Notes: generated by a model from the letters alone, not told the origin. Shown: positions 54,061 through 63,417, counted from the stretch's first letter. The stretch: 64,000 nucleotides of DNA from Mycolicibacterium brisbanense (GCF_001570425.1 NZ_BCSX01000007.1:252341-316340), one strand, 5' to 3'. Numbers and translations are program-made.

Positions 54061-55314
54061 GTGAGCGTCGTGAGCTGGCTGCATTTCGTGCCGTTCCTGG
54101 TCGCACTGGCCATCGGGCTGCTGCTCGGGTTTGAGCGGGAACGCAGCCACACCCGCACTCTGCCGGCCGGCTCTCGCTCATTCGCGCTGCTGGCGCTGGC
54201 CGGAGCCGTCGCGGCCGCGATCGACCCGTGGGCCGTTGCGGCCGGCGCGATCGGCGTCGCCGCATTGATGACGGCCGCCTACGTGCGCACCGGCACCGAC
54301 GATCCCGGAACCACCACGGAGATCGCCGGGCTTGTGGCCTATCTGCTCGGGGCCCTCGCTTATGGCCGCCCGGCCGAGGCCGTGGCACTCGCCGTCGTCG
54401 TCGCCGGCCTGCTGGTGTCCAAGGCCCGCATCCACCGCTTCATCCGCGAGGTTGTCAGCGAGATCGAACTTGAGGATGCGATCAAGTTCTTCGTCGTGGC
54501 GTTCGTGATCCTGCCGCTCCTGCCCGACCGGCCGCTCGGTCCGTACGGCGTGCTCAACCCGGCGAAGGTGTGGCTGCTCGTCGTCCTTCTCACCGGTATC
54601 GGCTGGGTGGGCTACATCGGTGTGCGCGCCCTCGGCCCGCAGCGCGGTCTGCTGGTCACCGGGATGGCCGGTGGTTTCGTCTCAGCCAGCGCGACGACCG
54701 CATCGATGGGCAGGCTCAGCCGAACCGAAGCCGGCCTGCGTGCCCCGCTGGCCAGCGCGCTCGTGGCGAGCCTGGCCACGTTCGTGCAGCTGCTCATGGT
54801 CATCGGCGTGGTCGACATCGATGTCCTGCGGCGCCTGTGGCCCCCGGTCGTCGCCGGTGCGCTCGTGCTGGTGGCTGTCGCCGCGTTCGTCTACCGGGGC
54901 GCAGGCGGATCCGAACAGGACACCCACGAAGCCCCGGCTCAGCCCACGAGCCGCCCCTTCGCGCTGCGGCCCGCGATCGTGCTGGCCGCGGTGCTGACCG
55001 TGGCACTGCTCGTCAGCCGCTGGGCGGCCGACGTGCTCGGCCCCAACGGGCTGGTGCTCACCGCGTTCGCCGCGGGCCTGGCCGACGCGCATGCCGGTGC
55101 GGTTGCCGCTGCGAGCCTGGCCGCCACCGGCGCGGTCACGGTCGATGCCACGCTGATCGCGATCGGTGCAGCTTTGGGCTCCAACCTGCTCGTCAAGACG
55201 ATACTGGCCTTCACCTCGGGAGGCCGTCGCTTCGGGCTGGCGTTCTTGGCCGGAATGGCCGCTCCCACAATCGTGTTCGGCGTCGCGCTCACCTTGGCCG
55301 TGACCCTGGTCTGA
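54061..55314 (+). CDS. MgtC/SapB-like (DUF4010) membrane protein
   Basis: 417 residues, mostly hydrophobic, with an N-terminal MgtC-like opening (LVALAIGLLLGFERERSHTRTLPAGSRSFALLALAGAVAAAI) and a C-terminal DUF4010 region (FVSASATTASMGRLSRTEAGLRAPLASAL). About 11 to 12 membrane segments can be seen. GTG 54061 is used; a second GTG at 54070 is possible. Divergent from the DUF218 gene. Function unknown; an ion-transport or envelope role is inferred by family. Confidence 0.82.
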   Translation: MSVVSWLHFVPFLVALAIGLLLGFERERSHTRTLPAGSRSFALLALAGAVAAAIDPWAVAAGAIGVAALMTAAYVRTGTDDPGTTTEIAGLVAYLLGALAYGRPAEAVALAVVVAGLLVSKARIHRFIREVVSEIELEDAIKFFVVAFVILPLLPDRPLGPYGVLNPAKVWLLVVLLTGIGWVGYIGVRALGPQRGLLVTGMAGGFVSASATTASMGRLSRTEAGLRAPLASALVASLATFVQLLMVIGVVDIDVLRRLWPPVVAGALVLVAVAAFVYRGAGGSEQDTHEAPAQPTSRPFALRPAIVLAAVLTVALLVSRWAADVLGPNGLVLTAFAAGLADAHAGAVAAASLAATGAVTVDATLIAIGAALGSNLLVKTILAFTSGGRRFGLAFLAGMAAPTIVFGVALTLAVTLV

Positions 55315-55431
55315 ACGGTCCGTCCGGCCAAGCGGATTCCCGCCGACATTGAACGCCAAACCCTCTCGTGCCGTGTCACCTAGGTACGGGCGTGCGAAAG
55401 AGCACGTCCCCAACACAGGCAGGTGATAACG

Positions 55432-55824
55432 ATGCGCACGCTATTGGCAGCAGGTTGCATGGCGGGCATCGCCCTGATCGGCACCGCGGCGCCGGTTTAC
55501 GCGGACAACACGACTCACAACAACAATTGTCAGAGCATCGAAGCCAACGGCGGTGGCACACCCGGCAATTCGGCGACATCTCCGGGTTCGGTGTTCAACG
55601 AGGGCGGCATCAACAGTCCGCTCGGCGGGAAAGGTGGACAGGCCTACAACAGCGCTCGGCAGGGCGCGGGTGCGCCGTCGCAGTACGACACGGCATGCGC
55701 CAAGACCACCGCCAACGGCACCGCGACACCGATGCAGACCAGCATGTCGCCGACGCAGATCAAGAACAATTCGATCGCCACCCGCAATGCCACCGGGGTG
55801 GTGTCGCACACCGGCAAGGGCTGA
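55432..55824 (+). CDS. Secreted low-complexity protein
   Basis: 130 residues from ATG 55432 (AGGCAGG upstream). Signal peptide RTLLAAGCMAGIALIGTAAPVYADN with cleavage near ADN, then an Asn/Gly/Ser/Thr-rich mature chain with two cysteines (NNCQS and TACAKTT). It looks like an exported mycobacterial protein; no known domain. It stands 117 bases after the DUF4010 gene. Confidence 0.68.
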   Translation: MRTLLAAGCMAGIALIGTAAPVYADNTTHNNNCQSIEANGGGTPGNSATSPGSVFNEGGINSPLGGKGGQAYNSARQGAGAPSQYDTACAKTTANGTATPMQTSMSPTQIKNNSIATRNATGVVSHTGKG

Positions 55825-56099
55825 CAACCACGGGTTGCTGGCGAGCACGGCCATCGCGTTGGCGTTAGGCCGCGCTGATCGCGATGGCAGTTGCCGGCCG
55901 TTGACACACGGCTCTTCCCAAGGAAATTGACAGGCTATCGACAGCCGGGCAATTCGCTTTCTGGTCAGCAGATTTCGAAGCACCGCACGGCACGCATCGG
56001 GCGCAGCAACACCGAGGCTCCGCGCACACTGGAGGTGTCTGCGCGGTCGTGCTACGTTGCCGTGGGGGCCGATTACAACTGTTTGCCAGGGGTGGGTAT

Positions 56100-56684
56100 A
56101 TGAGTGTTGCGGTGCGGCTGATCGCCGTCTTGTTGATTCCGTTGGCCGTGCTCATGGGCGGGTGCGGGTCCAAACACAACGCCGCATCAGGAGCGAGCTC
56201 CCAATCGATCCCGGCGGATCCGTCGGGCGATGCCAGCGACGCGGCAGGCATCACCGAGTCCTGCCCGGCACAGCCGACCACGTCGTTCGCCAAGACGAAA
56301 TTCGTCATGCACAGCGGTCTGGCCTTCGGCATCTTCCATCGGTGGCTGTGGAAGCCTTATCAGGCAGGCACATTCAAATCAGGCGCGAACGGCCGGATCA
56401 CCGCGTTCATCAAAGGCGGCCTGGCGGCCCTCTTCATCAAGCGTGAAATCCGGCTGGCCAGCAACGACGTCCAAGCCGACCCCAAGCTGTGCAGCGCGCT
56501 CATCAAGCCGCTGGCGAAGGTCGGCGACACCGTCAAGGCCGCGTTCGACAAGCTCAAGGGCGGCGATGCCAGCGGCGTCACAGACCTGAACTCCACCATC
56601 GGCTCGATCGAATCGACCTCACAGAGCGACGGCGTGCCGATTCAGGAAGACGAGAACGCCGATATCAGCAAGCGTCCGGCGTAG
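56100..56684 (+). CDS. Putative lipoprotein
   Basis: 194 residues. The signal ends in the lipobox LMGGC (AVLMGGCGSKHNAAS), so the protein is probably lipidated and anchored on the outer face of the membrane. A hydrophobic patch follows (FGIFHRWLWKPYQAG). ATG 56100 chosen; an upstream frame has no signal. Its 3' end overlaps the convergent quinone oxidoreductase gene by 20 bases. Function unknown. Confidence 0.75.
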   Translation: MSVAVRLIAVLLIPLAVLMGGCGSKHNAASGASSQSIPADPSGDASDAAGITESCPAQPTTSFAKTKFVMHSGLAFGIFHRWLWKPYQAGTFKSGANGRITAFIKGGLAALFIKREIRLASNDVQADPKLCSALIKPLAKVGDTVKAAFDKLKGGDASGVTDLNSTIGSIESTSQSDGVPIQEDENADISKRPA

Positions 56685-57597
56685 CCGCCACGGTGATGAC
56701 CGTCTTCCCCGGACGACGATCGGCCGGGTCGAACGCCTTCGGCGCGTCGGACAACGGAAGCACCGCCCCGACGCTCGGGGACAGCCGGCCGTCACGCACC
56801 AGGCGCTCCAGCGCAGCCAACTGCTTACGATCCGGTTCGACGACGAAGAAGACCGCCGTCGCCTTGTCGGGATACACCCGCGGTGGTTCGACGATGGTGA
56901 CGAGCGTGCCCCCGGGGCGCACCAATTCGGCTGAGCGATCGAGAATCTCGCCACCGATGACGTCGAACACCACGTCGACCGCACCGACGTCCTTGAGGTC
57001 GTCGGCCGCCAGGTCCAGGAAGGTATCGGCGCCCAGCCCCAAGACGGCATCCCGTTGTCCAGCTCGCCCGCTGCCGATCACCTGCACCCCGGCATCGTGC
57101 GCGAGTTGCACCGCGAGGGAGCCGACGGCACCCGCGGCGCCATGGATCAGCACCGTCTGGCCGGCTTCGACCCGGGCGTGCTCGAAAAGTCCCTGCCATG
57201 CCGTCAAACCGGAGATCGGCAGCGCTGCCGCGACGGTGTGGTCGATGCCCGCGGACAGCGGGGCGAGGTTGCGCGCCTCTACCGCAACGTATTCGGCGAG
57301 CGTGCCGTTGCGGGCCCAGTCGGTGATGCCGAAGACACGTTGCCCGATGGTCAAACCGGTTGTGCCGTAGCCCAATTCGACGACAACGCCGGATACCTCG
57401 TGGCCGGGGACGGTCGGCGTGCGGTCGCGACCGGCCCGGTCGGTCCATGTTCCGGGCCAGTCGAGTTCCCCCGGCGTAAACGAGGCCGCATGGACGCGGA
57501 CGACGACATCGTTCTCGGCGGCATGTGGATAGGGCATGTCGGCCAGGGAGAGACCCGAGATCCCGGCCGAACGGTCTTGCGTGACGATCGCTTGCAT
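56665..57597 (-). CDS. NAD(P)-dependent quinone-oxidoreductase-type alcohol dehydrogenase
   Basis: 310 residues of the MDR superfamily without the zinc ligands of classical alcohol dehydrogenases. The substrate domain has VPGHEVSGVVVELGYGTTGLTIGQRVFG and the Rossmann motif is VLIHGAAGAVGSLAVQLAHDAG. It lies 15 bases downstream of a cupin gene, so both form an operon. Likely an NADPH-dependent quinone or enone reductase. Its last 20 bases overlap the convergent lipoprotein gene. Confidence 0.85.
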   Translation of the reverse strand: MQAIVTQDRSAGISGLSLADMPYPHAAENDVVVRVHAASFTPGELDWPGTWTDRAGRDRTPTVPGHEVSGVVVELGYGTTGLTIGQRVFGITDWARNGTLAEYVAVEARNLAPLSAGIDHTVAAALPISGLTAWQGLFEHARVEAGQTVLIHGAAGAVGSLAVQLAHDAGVQVIGSGRAGQRDAVLGLGADTFLDLAADDLKDVGAVDVVFDVIGGEILDRSAELVRPGGTLVTIVEPPRVYPDKATAVFFVVEPDRKQLAALERLVRDGRLSPSVGAVLPLSDAPKAFDPADRRPGKTVITVAATPDAC

Positions 57598-57612
57598 CGT
57601 TCCTCGTTTCAG

Positions 57613-58023
57613 TCAGTTGGCATGTTGACGGGCGCTGGGGTGGCGCAGGTGGTCTCGAGCCGCAATCTCCGCGGGCGTGAGCATCGTGATCATGTCGACG
57701 TCCGGAGCGCACAGGCAGACCGCGAGAAACCGGCACCATCGGTCGGGCTCGAGGTTGACCATCTGATAGTGCACGACCTCACCGCCGGGCTCCCAGAACG
57801 CCTCGCCCGCGACGATTTCCCGGGGTTCCTCGCCTTCGAGCTCGAACAACATGCGGCCCTCCAGCAGGTAGCCGAACACCGGCCCGGAATGGCGGTGCGG
57901 CGCCACGCCGGCGTCGGCGGGCGGCAGTTCGACCAGCTGCGTCATCGCATGGGCGCCCTCGGGAATCCGTGGTGGTGTGACCATCAGCAGGTCGGCGATC
58001 TTGGTGTTTCCGGCAGCCAGCAC
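57613..58023 (-). CDS. Cupin-domain protein
   Basis: 136 residues with a cupin barrel: metal-ligand His pair in VAPHRHSGPVFGYLLEGRMLFELEGEE and a second motif EAFWEPGGEVVHYQMVNLEPD. Small cupins often bind a metal and sense or detoxify small molecules. Divergent from lysR with 103 bases between starts, and followed by the oxidoreductase gene, suggesting a LysR-controlled two-gene unit. Confidence 0.83.
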   Translation of the reverse strand: MLAAGNTKIADLLMVTPPRIPEGAHAMTQLVELPPADAGVAPHRHSGPVFGYLLEGRMLFELEGEEPREIVAGEAFWEPGGEVVHYQMVNLEPDRWCRFLAVCLCAPDVDMITMLTPAEIAARDHLRHPSARQHAN

Positions 58024-58126
58024 AGTCGGTCCTTTCGCTCGATGCTTCCATCACACCGCCCAGGTGTCATCAAGTCCAACGAATGCTTTTGATACTTTCC
58101 ATCTACGTTATTGATAGAAAAGGGCC

Positions 58127-59014
58127 ATGGAACTGCGCCAGCTCGAACACTTCGTCGCCGTTGCCGGCGAGCTGAGCTTCTCGCGGGCCGCCCACCGCGC
58201 CCACGTCGTCCAGTCCGCACTGTCGACGTCGGTCGGCAAGTTGGAGAAGGAACTCGGCGTCGAGCTGTTCGACCGGTCCCGCCAGCAGATCAAGCTGACC
58301 CCGGCGGGGGAACTGTTCCGGGAGCACGCCGGACGTGTCCTGCAAACCGCTCGCATCGCCAAGGACTCCGTCGGCGATTTCCGCGGCCAACTGACCGGAA
58401 CGGTGGATCTCGGCGCCCTCATCACGTCTGGTGCGCTCGACGTTCCGAAGGTACTCGGCCAATTCCATCGCGACTATCCCCGGGTCCAAATCCGGTTGCG
58501 ACAGAGCCAAACCGGTTCCAGCGCATACCTGTCGGCCATCGCCGACGGCTCACTCGACCTGGCGCTCGTGTCCGCACCGGACAGGTTTCCCGGGCGCATC
58601 CAGATGCACCTACTGCGCGAGGAGCCCATGGTGTTCGTCTGCCGCACCGATCATCCGTTCGCCGCACACAACGAGATTCCTATCACCGAACTCACCGGCG
58701 AGGACCTCATCGGATTCCCGCCGCAATTCGGTCTGCGACGCCTCGTCGACGACGCGTTCGCCGCCGCAGGCGTCACCGCGCACACACCACACGAAGTGGC
58801 GCTTGAGTATTCGATCGCGGCCGAGTTGGTGCGCCACGGCCTCGGCACCATCTTCATGCCGGCCAGCGAAGCAGCCCGCTTTCCCGACCTACGCACGGTG
58901 CACGTGCTGCCCGCGGTGATGTGGAAGATCTATCTGGCGTCAGCCGAGCAGTCCAAGCTCGGGCCCGCGACAGCCAAGCTCGCCGAGATGCTGCTCACGC
59001 TCGCCGACGACTGA
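58127..59014 (+). CDS. LysR-family transcriptional regulator
   Basis: 295 residues. Helix-turn-helix in LEHFVAVAGELSFSRAAHRAHVVQSALSTSVGKLEKELGVELFDRS, then the periplasmic-binding-like effector domain with DLALVSAPDRFPGRIQ and PMVFVCRTDHPFAAHNEIP. Divergent from the cupin-oxidoreductase pair, which it probably activates. The spacer carries TTGATA repeats but no perfect palindrome. Confidence 0.9.
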   Translation: MELRQLEHFVAVAGELSFSRAAHRAHVVQSALSTSVGKLEKELGVELFDRSRQQIKLTPAGELFREHAGRVLQTARIAKDSVGDFRGQLTGTVDLGALITSGALDVPKVLGQFHRDYPRVQIRLRQSQTGSSAYLSAIADGSLDLALVSAPDRFPGRIQMHLLREEPMVFVCRTDHPFAAHNEIPITELTGEDLIGFPPQFGLRRLVDDAFAAAGVTAHTPHEVALEYSIAAELVRHGLGTIFMPASEAARFPDLRTVHVLPAVMWKIYLASAEQSKLGPATAKLAEMLLTLADD

Positions 59015-59020
59015 CGCCTC

Positions 59021-59082
59021 GCCGAGATCGACGCTATGGTCGCTGCCGAGCGTCGTCAGCAGCCCTGGCGTCGATCTCGCGG
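59021..59082. repeat. Intergenic palindromic repeat, copy A
   Basis: A 62-base element with perfect 11-base arms, GAGATCGACGC at 59024-59034 and GCGTCGATCTC at 59068-59078, around a loop of 33 bases. It fills most of the gap between the convergent lysR and decarboxylase genes, so it may end transcription from both. A second copy is at 60938-60999 with about 51 of 62 bases identical. Confidence 0.7.
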
Positions 59083-59087
59083 AGCAC

Positions 59088-60737
59088 CTAGCGACGGTTG
59101 TAGAAGGACTCGACGTGTGCGTGCAGTGTCCTATACATCGGCGGGGCCTCGTCGGCCGCGGTGACCACTTCGATGTACGCGGCACCGTCGGTTTGCCCCG
59201 CAGCCTTGAGCGCGTCGTCGAGCGCACCGCACGTGCTCACCCGCGCCGTGAACCACCCCTCACAGCCCAGAGCTCGTGGAAGCTCCGCGTAGTTCCACGC
59301 CGCGATGTCGTTGTAGGCCAAAGTCATGTCTTTGCACAGCATTCGCTCACTGAGATAGCCAGAGTTGTTCAGCACCATGATGATTGGGTTCAGCCCGTGC
59401 CGGCCGAACTGGCTGATCTCCTGTGCGGTCATCTGGTGTGAACCTTCACCGGTGATGAGGATCAAGCGCCGATCCGGTGCGCCGACGGCGGCGCCGAACG
59501 CCGCAGGAGTCGCCCATCCGATGGACGCCCACAGCGTCTGATTGTGAAACTCCGCGCCCGCGGGCAGTTGTGCGAACGCCAAACCGAGCGAGGCGGTTCC
59601 GGTGTCGGTGAGGATCACATCATCGGGCCGGAAGAACTCCGCCCACCGCGGATACAGCGTGTCCGCGGTGATCGGGTCCTCACCGCCACCGTGGATCGGG
59701 CCCAGCGTCTCGGGAGAGATCACCGGCACCTCAGTGCGTTTGGTGACCCGCTCCGACAACTGCGCCAGGATGTCGGCCATCTCGACGTTGCGGTATGTGA
59801 CCGAACCCACTGTGGTGCGGTGGTGCCCGATGTCGACCATCGTGGCCGCGTCCAGCCGGATGGTGTTACCGGCAGTGTTCCCGTCGGTCAGCATGGCCCC
59901 GATCATCACCACCGCATCGCACGATTCGACGAACGCCCGCACCGGTTCGTCCATCAGCCGGCCGACATACATTCCGATGTAGTTCCGGTGATCCTCGCCG
60001 AGTACCGACTTGTCGGCGAACATCGTCGCGAACGGCAAGCCGGAGGCGGCCACGAACGCTTCCGCTGCAGCCGTCAACCCCAGCCGACGTAGCAGCACCC
60101 CAGGCAGCGCACACGCCTGACCAGCGTCCTTCAGGACAGCGAGCACGGCATCGGTCGCCGCGGCGAGAGAGGTGGGATCGCTGGTCGCGGCTTGGGTCGG
60201 CCCTGCTGCGCCCAGCACCGGCATATCGGCGACATCGCTAGGAATCGCCATGTAGACCGGGCGCCGATGGTAGAGCGCTGCGGCGATGAGACGTTCCGTC
60301 TCCGCTACCGCGTTCTGCGGTGTCATGATCGCGCTCGCGCACACGATGGGCTCGGCCATCCGGTGGAACAGATCGAATTCGCCGTTCCCGAGCGTGTGGT
60401 GCACCAACGACCGCGCCTCCTGCGTCGCCAAATTGGGTGTGCCCACAAGATGGAAGACCGCGAGGTGCTCGGCATAAGCACCGGCAACGCCGCTCATCGC
60501 CGCCAATTCGCCCACCCCGTAGGTGGTGCACAGTGCGGCCACGCCGCGCATGCGGGCATACCCGTCAGCGGCGTAGGCGGCGTTGAGTTCGTTACAGCAT
60601 CCGATCCAGTTGAGCGCCGCGTGCTCGACGATCGCGTCGTTGACCGGAAATGCGTAATCTCCGGCCACCCCGAAGATGTCATCGACGCCGATCTCGTTGA
60701 GTCGGCTCAAAATATGTTGAATCACGGTCTCGGCCAT
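59088..60737 (-). CDS. ThDP-dependent 2-keto-acid decarboxylase, second copy
   Basis: 549 residues. Thiamine diphosphate family: catalytic Glu50 in GCCNELNAAYAADGYARM, HH pair in RSLVHHTLGNGEFDLFHRM, and the ThDP motif GEGSHQMTAQEISQFGRHGLNPIIMVLNN with GE replacing GD. ATG 60737 follows GAGGTGAC. It resembles indolepyruvate/pyruvate decarboxylases but is clearly distinct from the copy at 23010. No neighbour explains its substrate. Confidence 0.85.
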   Translation of the reverse strand: MAETVIQHILSRLNEIGVDDIFGVAGDYAFPVNDAIVEHAALNWIGCCNELNAAYAADGYARMRGVAALCTTYGVGELAAMSGVAGAYAEHLAVFHLVGTPNLATQEARSLVHHTLGNGEFDLFHRMAEPIVCASAIMTPQNAVAETERLIAAALYHRRPVYMAIPSDVADMPVLGAAGPTQAATSDPTSLAAATDAVLAVLKDAGQACALPGVLLRRLGLTAAAEAFVAASGLPFATMFADKSVLGEDHRNYIGMYVGRLMDEPVRAFVESCDAVVMIGAMLTDGNTAGNTIRLDAATMVDIGHHRTTVGSVTYRNVEMADILAQLSERVTKRTEVPVISPETLGPIHGGGEDPITADTLYPRWAEFFRPDDVILTDTGTASLGLAFAQLPAGAEFHNQTLWASIGWATPAAFGAAVGAPDRRLILITGEGSHQMTAQEISQFGRHGLNPIIMVLNNSGYLSERMLCKDMTLAYNDIAAWNYAELPRALGCEGWFTARVSTCGALDDALKAAGQTDGAAYIEVVTAADEAPPMYRTLHAHVESFYNRR

Positions 60738-60937
60738 CACGTCACCTCGAATAGACGCAGTCGGGTGCCCTCTGTAGGCGACACCCACTCAGACACCCGG
60801 CGCCAAGCCGACCATTTCGCACCACCACCCGGCGTCCCACCGATGGCCAGAAAGGTGACGTTACCTGCGAAGACCGCGTACCAACAGGCCGTGACGCTGG
60901 GAAACCGCCGTGCGCCTTCCGCCTTAGCGAACCCGTC

Positions 60938-60999
60938 GCCGAAATCGACGCCACGGTCGCTGCCGAAGGTTCTCAGCAGCCCTGGTGTCAATCTCGGCG
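60938..60999. repeat. Intergenic palindromic repeat, copy B (degenerate)
   Basis: 62 bases, about 51 identical to copy A at 59021. The arms are GAAATCGACGC (60941-60951) and GTGTCAATCTC (60985-60995), so three pairs are lost; outer CGCCGA/TCGGCG still pair. It lies between the GGDEF gene 3' end and the decarboxylase promoter, again intergenic. Confidence 0.65.
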
Positions 61000-61008
61000 C
61001 GGCGAGGG

Positions 61009-62223
61009 CTATGCGAGCGGATCGAGCCGGTCCGGCGGGACGACGCTGCACGAACTCACCGCGGTCTGATTCCGGCCACCGGCCTTGGCGCGGTACAGCG
61101 CCTTGTCCGCCGCGTCGAGCATGTCCGTCAACTGGGCCCGCACGTCAACGGCTGCGATGCCGAAGCTCGCCGTCACCGTGGTGAGTGCGCTGCCGAACTC
61201 GCCGGCCTGATCAGCCATCCGGCCCCGAACCGACTCAGCCCAGTCGACTGCCGACTCCACTCCGACGTGTGGCAGTAATACGGCGAATTCCTCGCCACCG
61301 ATGCGGCCCACCAATGGTCCCGTCGGCGATCCGGTCAGGATCCGTGCGAATGCGATCAGCACCCGGTCACCGCCCGCGTGGCCCAGGGTGTCGTTGACCG
61401 CCTTGAAATGGTCGAGGTCCGCCAGGATCAGAGCACATCGGTCGGCGCTTGCCAACGTCGTCTCGGCGTGGCGGTTGAACCCCCGGCGATTGAGCAGGCC
61501 GGTCAGCTCGTCGCGATCGCGCTGGGATCGCAGTTCCTGCACCATGTCGACGACAGTGACGGCCAGGAGCGTGATCATGCACGCAGGCAAGACGATCGTG
61601 CTGGACACGATCAAGCACAGCTCCAGGTTGGACTGCATGTAACTGTCCAGGTCTGCCCGCGTCACGAGCTCGCGTGGAATGGCCGAGAACGGGGCCACCA
61701 GCACACCGATGGTGAGGGCGGCCGCCAGCAGGAGCGTAGCGATGAGCGCGGCCCGATCCGGACCGGTTTTCGGGGCATGCCGACGGAGCCGATGCGCGAC
61801 GGTGAGAAAGAGCAGCGCCGTAACGAGGTTCTGGGTGACGACCCGCCCGACCAACAGCGGTGAAACGTAGGCGAAGTACCAGACGACCATGACCATCACG
61901 ACGAGGTATCCGATGACGGTCCGGCGTGAGAGACGCTCACCGATGCGCCGGAGCAGACCGTCGGCCAATAACGCCATGGCCGTCGGAAAGAAGACGCCGT
62001 GGATCGAGGAGGCGAACGCCGCCGTCGTCGGCACCGACAGCGCGACTGTCCCGGCGATGTACGCGGCGATCGCCCCTGCGAAAGCCAGGGCGCTGGTTCT
62101 GCTCCGGTCGACAGCCCAGACAACGAAGAACAGCAATCCGACGCCGGCCATCGCGAACGATCCCAGGTCGACAGCGAGCAACCACTCGTCAGACAAGGCC
62201 ACCCTCCAGCTGGCTACGCCCAT
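61009..62223 (-). CDS. Membrane-bound GGDEF diguanylate cyclase
   Basis: 404 residues. Six or so membrane segments fill residues 12-225, then a GGDEF domain with [35 protein letters not shown] and the signature GGEEF at 309-313. An RxxD inhibitory site is not present at its usual place. It should make cyclic di-GMP from two GTP. Start ATG 62223 has only a weak ribosome-binding site. The 3' end lies beside repeat copy B. Confidence 0.88.
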   Translation of the reverse strand: MGVASWRVALSDEWLLAVDLGSFAMAGVGLLFFVVWAVDRSRTSALAFAGAIAAYIAGTVALSVPTTAAFASSIHGVFFPTAMALLADGLLRRIGERLSRRTVIGYLVVMVMVVWYFAYVSPLLVGRVVTQNLVTALLFLTVAHRLRRHAPKTGPDRAALIATLLLAAALTIGVLVAPFSAIPRELVTRADLDSYMQSNLELCLIVSSTIVLPACMITLLAVTVVDMVQELRSQRDRDELTGLLNRRGFNRHAETTLASADRCALILADLDHFKAVNDTLGHAGGDRVLIAFARILTGSPTGPLVGRIGGEEFAVLLPHVGVESAVDWAESVRGRMADQAGEFGSALTTVTASFGIAAVDVRAQLTDMLDAADKALYRAKAGGRNQTAVSSCSVVPPDRLDPLA

Positions 62224-62662
62224 GGCGATCCGGGTGACGCTCGCGCGCCATGAGCCGTCCCAGGCCGGCCCAGTATCCAGTGCTTTCTACCAGACCGGCG
62301 CTGCCGGTTCGGCGGCAACGCACATTGTCATGGAGCTGCCATGCGCAGCAAGCATCGCCGAGTCGAGCACCGCCGACCGCTGATATACGGAATGCCGTTG
62401 CGATACAACGGCCCAATGCGACCTCGCGAGGTATGAACCGCGTCGTGATCTACACCTGACGGGCGTGGTCGGCATCTGGTCAGCAAGCTGACGGCGATCG
62501 TCGACGTCGTCGCGAGCGCCTGGTCTGACTCCGGGGCCTCCAGCGCACCGACCGCCGCCGCGGCTCTCTGCCAGCAATCCCGGATGGCTCCGAGAACAAA
62601 GTGACCTGGCACGCCAGCGCGGGCCCGACCGGCCACTTGGAGACGAGCTCCTCCACATACAG
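62224..62662. other. Gene-free stretch between GGDEF gene and tRNA cluster
   Basis: About 439 bases in which I see no convincing coding region. It holds a short hairpin GCCGTTG-CGATA-CAACGGC at 62394-62412, 170 bases upstream of the GGDEF start, and the end of the tRNA cluster terminator region beyond it. Confidence 0.5.
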
Positions 62663-62684
62663 AAAACCCACCGTCACCGGTGGG
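62663..62684 (-). terminator. Intrinsic terminator after tRNA-Phe
   Basis: On the minus strand: 7-base stem CCCACCG (62684-62678 side) / CGGTGGG with a 4-base loop, followed by a TTTT tract (62666-62663). It sits 9 bases after the tRNA-Phe 3' end and ends the tRNA-Glu, Asp, Phe transcript. Confidence 0.7.
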
Positions 62685-62693
62685 CTCTCTCAG

Positions 62694-62767
62694 TGGCCAG
62701 GGCCGGGATCGAACCGGCGACCTTCCGCTTTTCAGGCGGACGCTCATACCAACTGAGCTACCTGGCC
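62694..62767 (-). tRNA. tRNA-Phe (GAA)
   Basis: 74 bases with acceptor pair GGCCAGG/CCTGGCC, D arm TAGCTCAGTTGGTATGAGC, anticodon loop CTGAAAA (anticodon GAA) and T arm GGTTCGATCCC. CCA is not encoded. Third gene of the Glu-Asp-Phe run. Confidence 0.95.
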
Positions 62768-62807
62768 GGAAGGCGTCGGTCATTCCAACCGAAATGCCTC
62801 GCCGTGA

Positions 62808-62884
62808 TGGCGACCCTGACGGGACTTGAACCCGCGACCTCCGCCGTGACAGGGCGGCGCGCTAACCAACTGCGCCACAGGGCC
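62808..62884 (-). tRNA. tRNA-Asp (GTC)
   Basis: 77 bases including encoded CCA at 62808-62810. Acceptor GGCCCTG/CAGGGTC with one G-T pair, anticodon loop CTGTCAC (anticodon GTC), T loop GGTTCAAGTCCC. Middle gene of the cluster. Confidence 0.95.
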
Positions 62885-62920
62885 TTGCTTTCCTGCGTTG
62901 CTCCGCATTACTGCGTAGCG

Positions 62921-62993
62921 TACCCCCAACGGGATTCGAACCCGTGCTACCGCCGTGAAAGGGCGGCGTCCTAGGCCACTAGACGATGGGGGC
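62921..62993 (-). tRNA. tRNA-Glu (TTC)
   Basis: 73 bases; acceptor GCCCCCA/TGGGGGT, anticodon loop CTTTCAC (anticodon TTC), T loop GGTTCGAATCC. No encoded CCA. First gene of the minus-strand cluster, transcribed before Asp and Phe. Confidence 0.95.
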
Positions 62994-63148
62994 CTAATCC
63001 GAATCTCTCCGGGGTACTCACTACGTTGTCCGTTGGGAGCTTCGATAGCTTAGGGTACGGATGCCCAAATCCTCAAACCCAGTGGTAGGAGGCCTAAAGT
63101 GGGCGGCTGAAGACACCGTTGCGCCCACCAAGTATCCTGTCAATTCGC

Positions 63149-63224
63149 GCCCCTATAGCTCAGTTGGTAGAGCTACGGACTTTTAATCCGCAGGTCCCAG
63201 GTTCGAGCCCTGGTGGGGGCACCA
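63149..63224 (+). tRNA. tRNA-Lys (TTT)
   Basis: 76 bases with encoded CCA at 63222-63224. Acceptor GCCCCTA/TGGGGGC, D arm TAGCTCAGTTGGTAGAGC, anticodon loop CTTTTAA (anticodon TTT), T loop GGTTCGAGCCC. Divergent from the Glu-Asp-Phe cluster. Its 3' half is partly repeated at 63321-63341. Confidence 0.95.
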
Positions 63225-63320
63225 GACCGATCGTCCAAGCCGGGAGGCTGCCACACGTTGTGGCCGCCAACGTGAGCTCGGCCGGTATCGCCGCGTTGTC
63301 AAGCCTACGTTCGTTTTTTT

Positions 63321-63341
63321 CGCAGGTCGTAGGTTCGAGCC
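63321..63341 (+). repeat. Partial duplicate of tRNA-Lys 3' half (possible attachment-site remnant)
   Basis: CGCAGGTCGTAGGTTCGAGCC matches 19 of 21 bases of the tRNA-Lys T-arm segment at 63189-63209. It is preceded in both places by a T-run. Such partial tRNA copies mark integration sites of mobile elements; here it is only 97 bases after the intact gene and 77 bases from a TnpB remnant. Confidence 0.5.
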
Positions 63342-63417
63342 GTTGCAAGCGAGCGGCCTTTCGCGGTCACCCGACTTGCACCCCATCTCGGGGTTGTTCG
63401 GCAGCCGTGCAGCCGCC

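Noticed and set aside
58050..58126. A defined LysR box in the cupin/lysR spacer
   Set aside because: Only direct TTGATA repeats and imperfect T-N11-A patterns are visible; not strong enough to annotate as a site.
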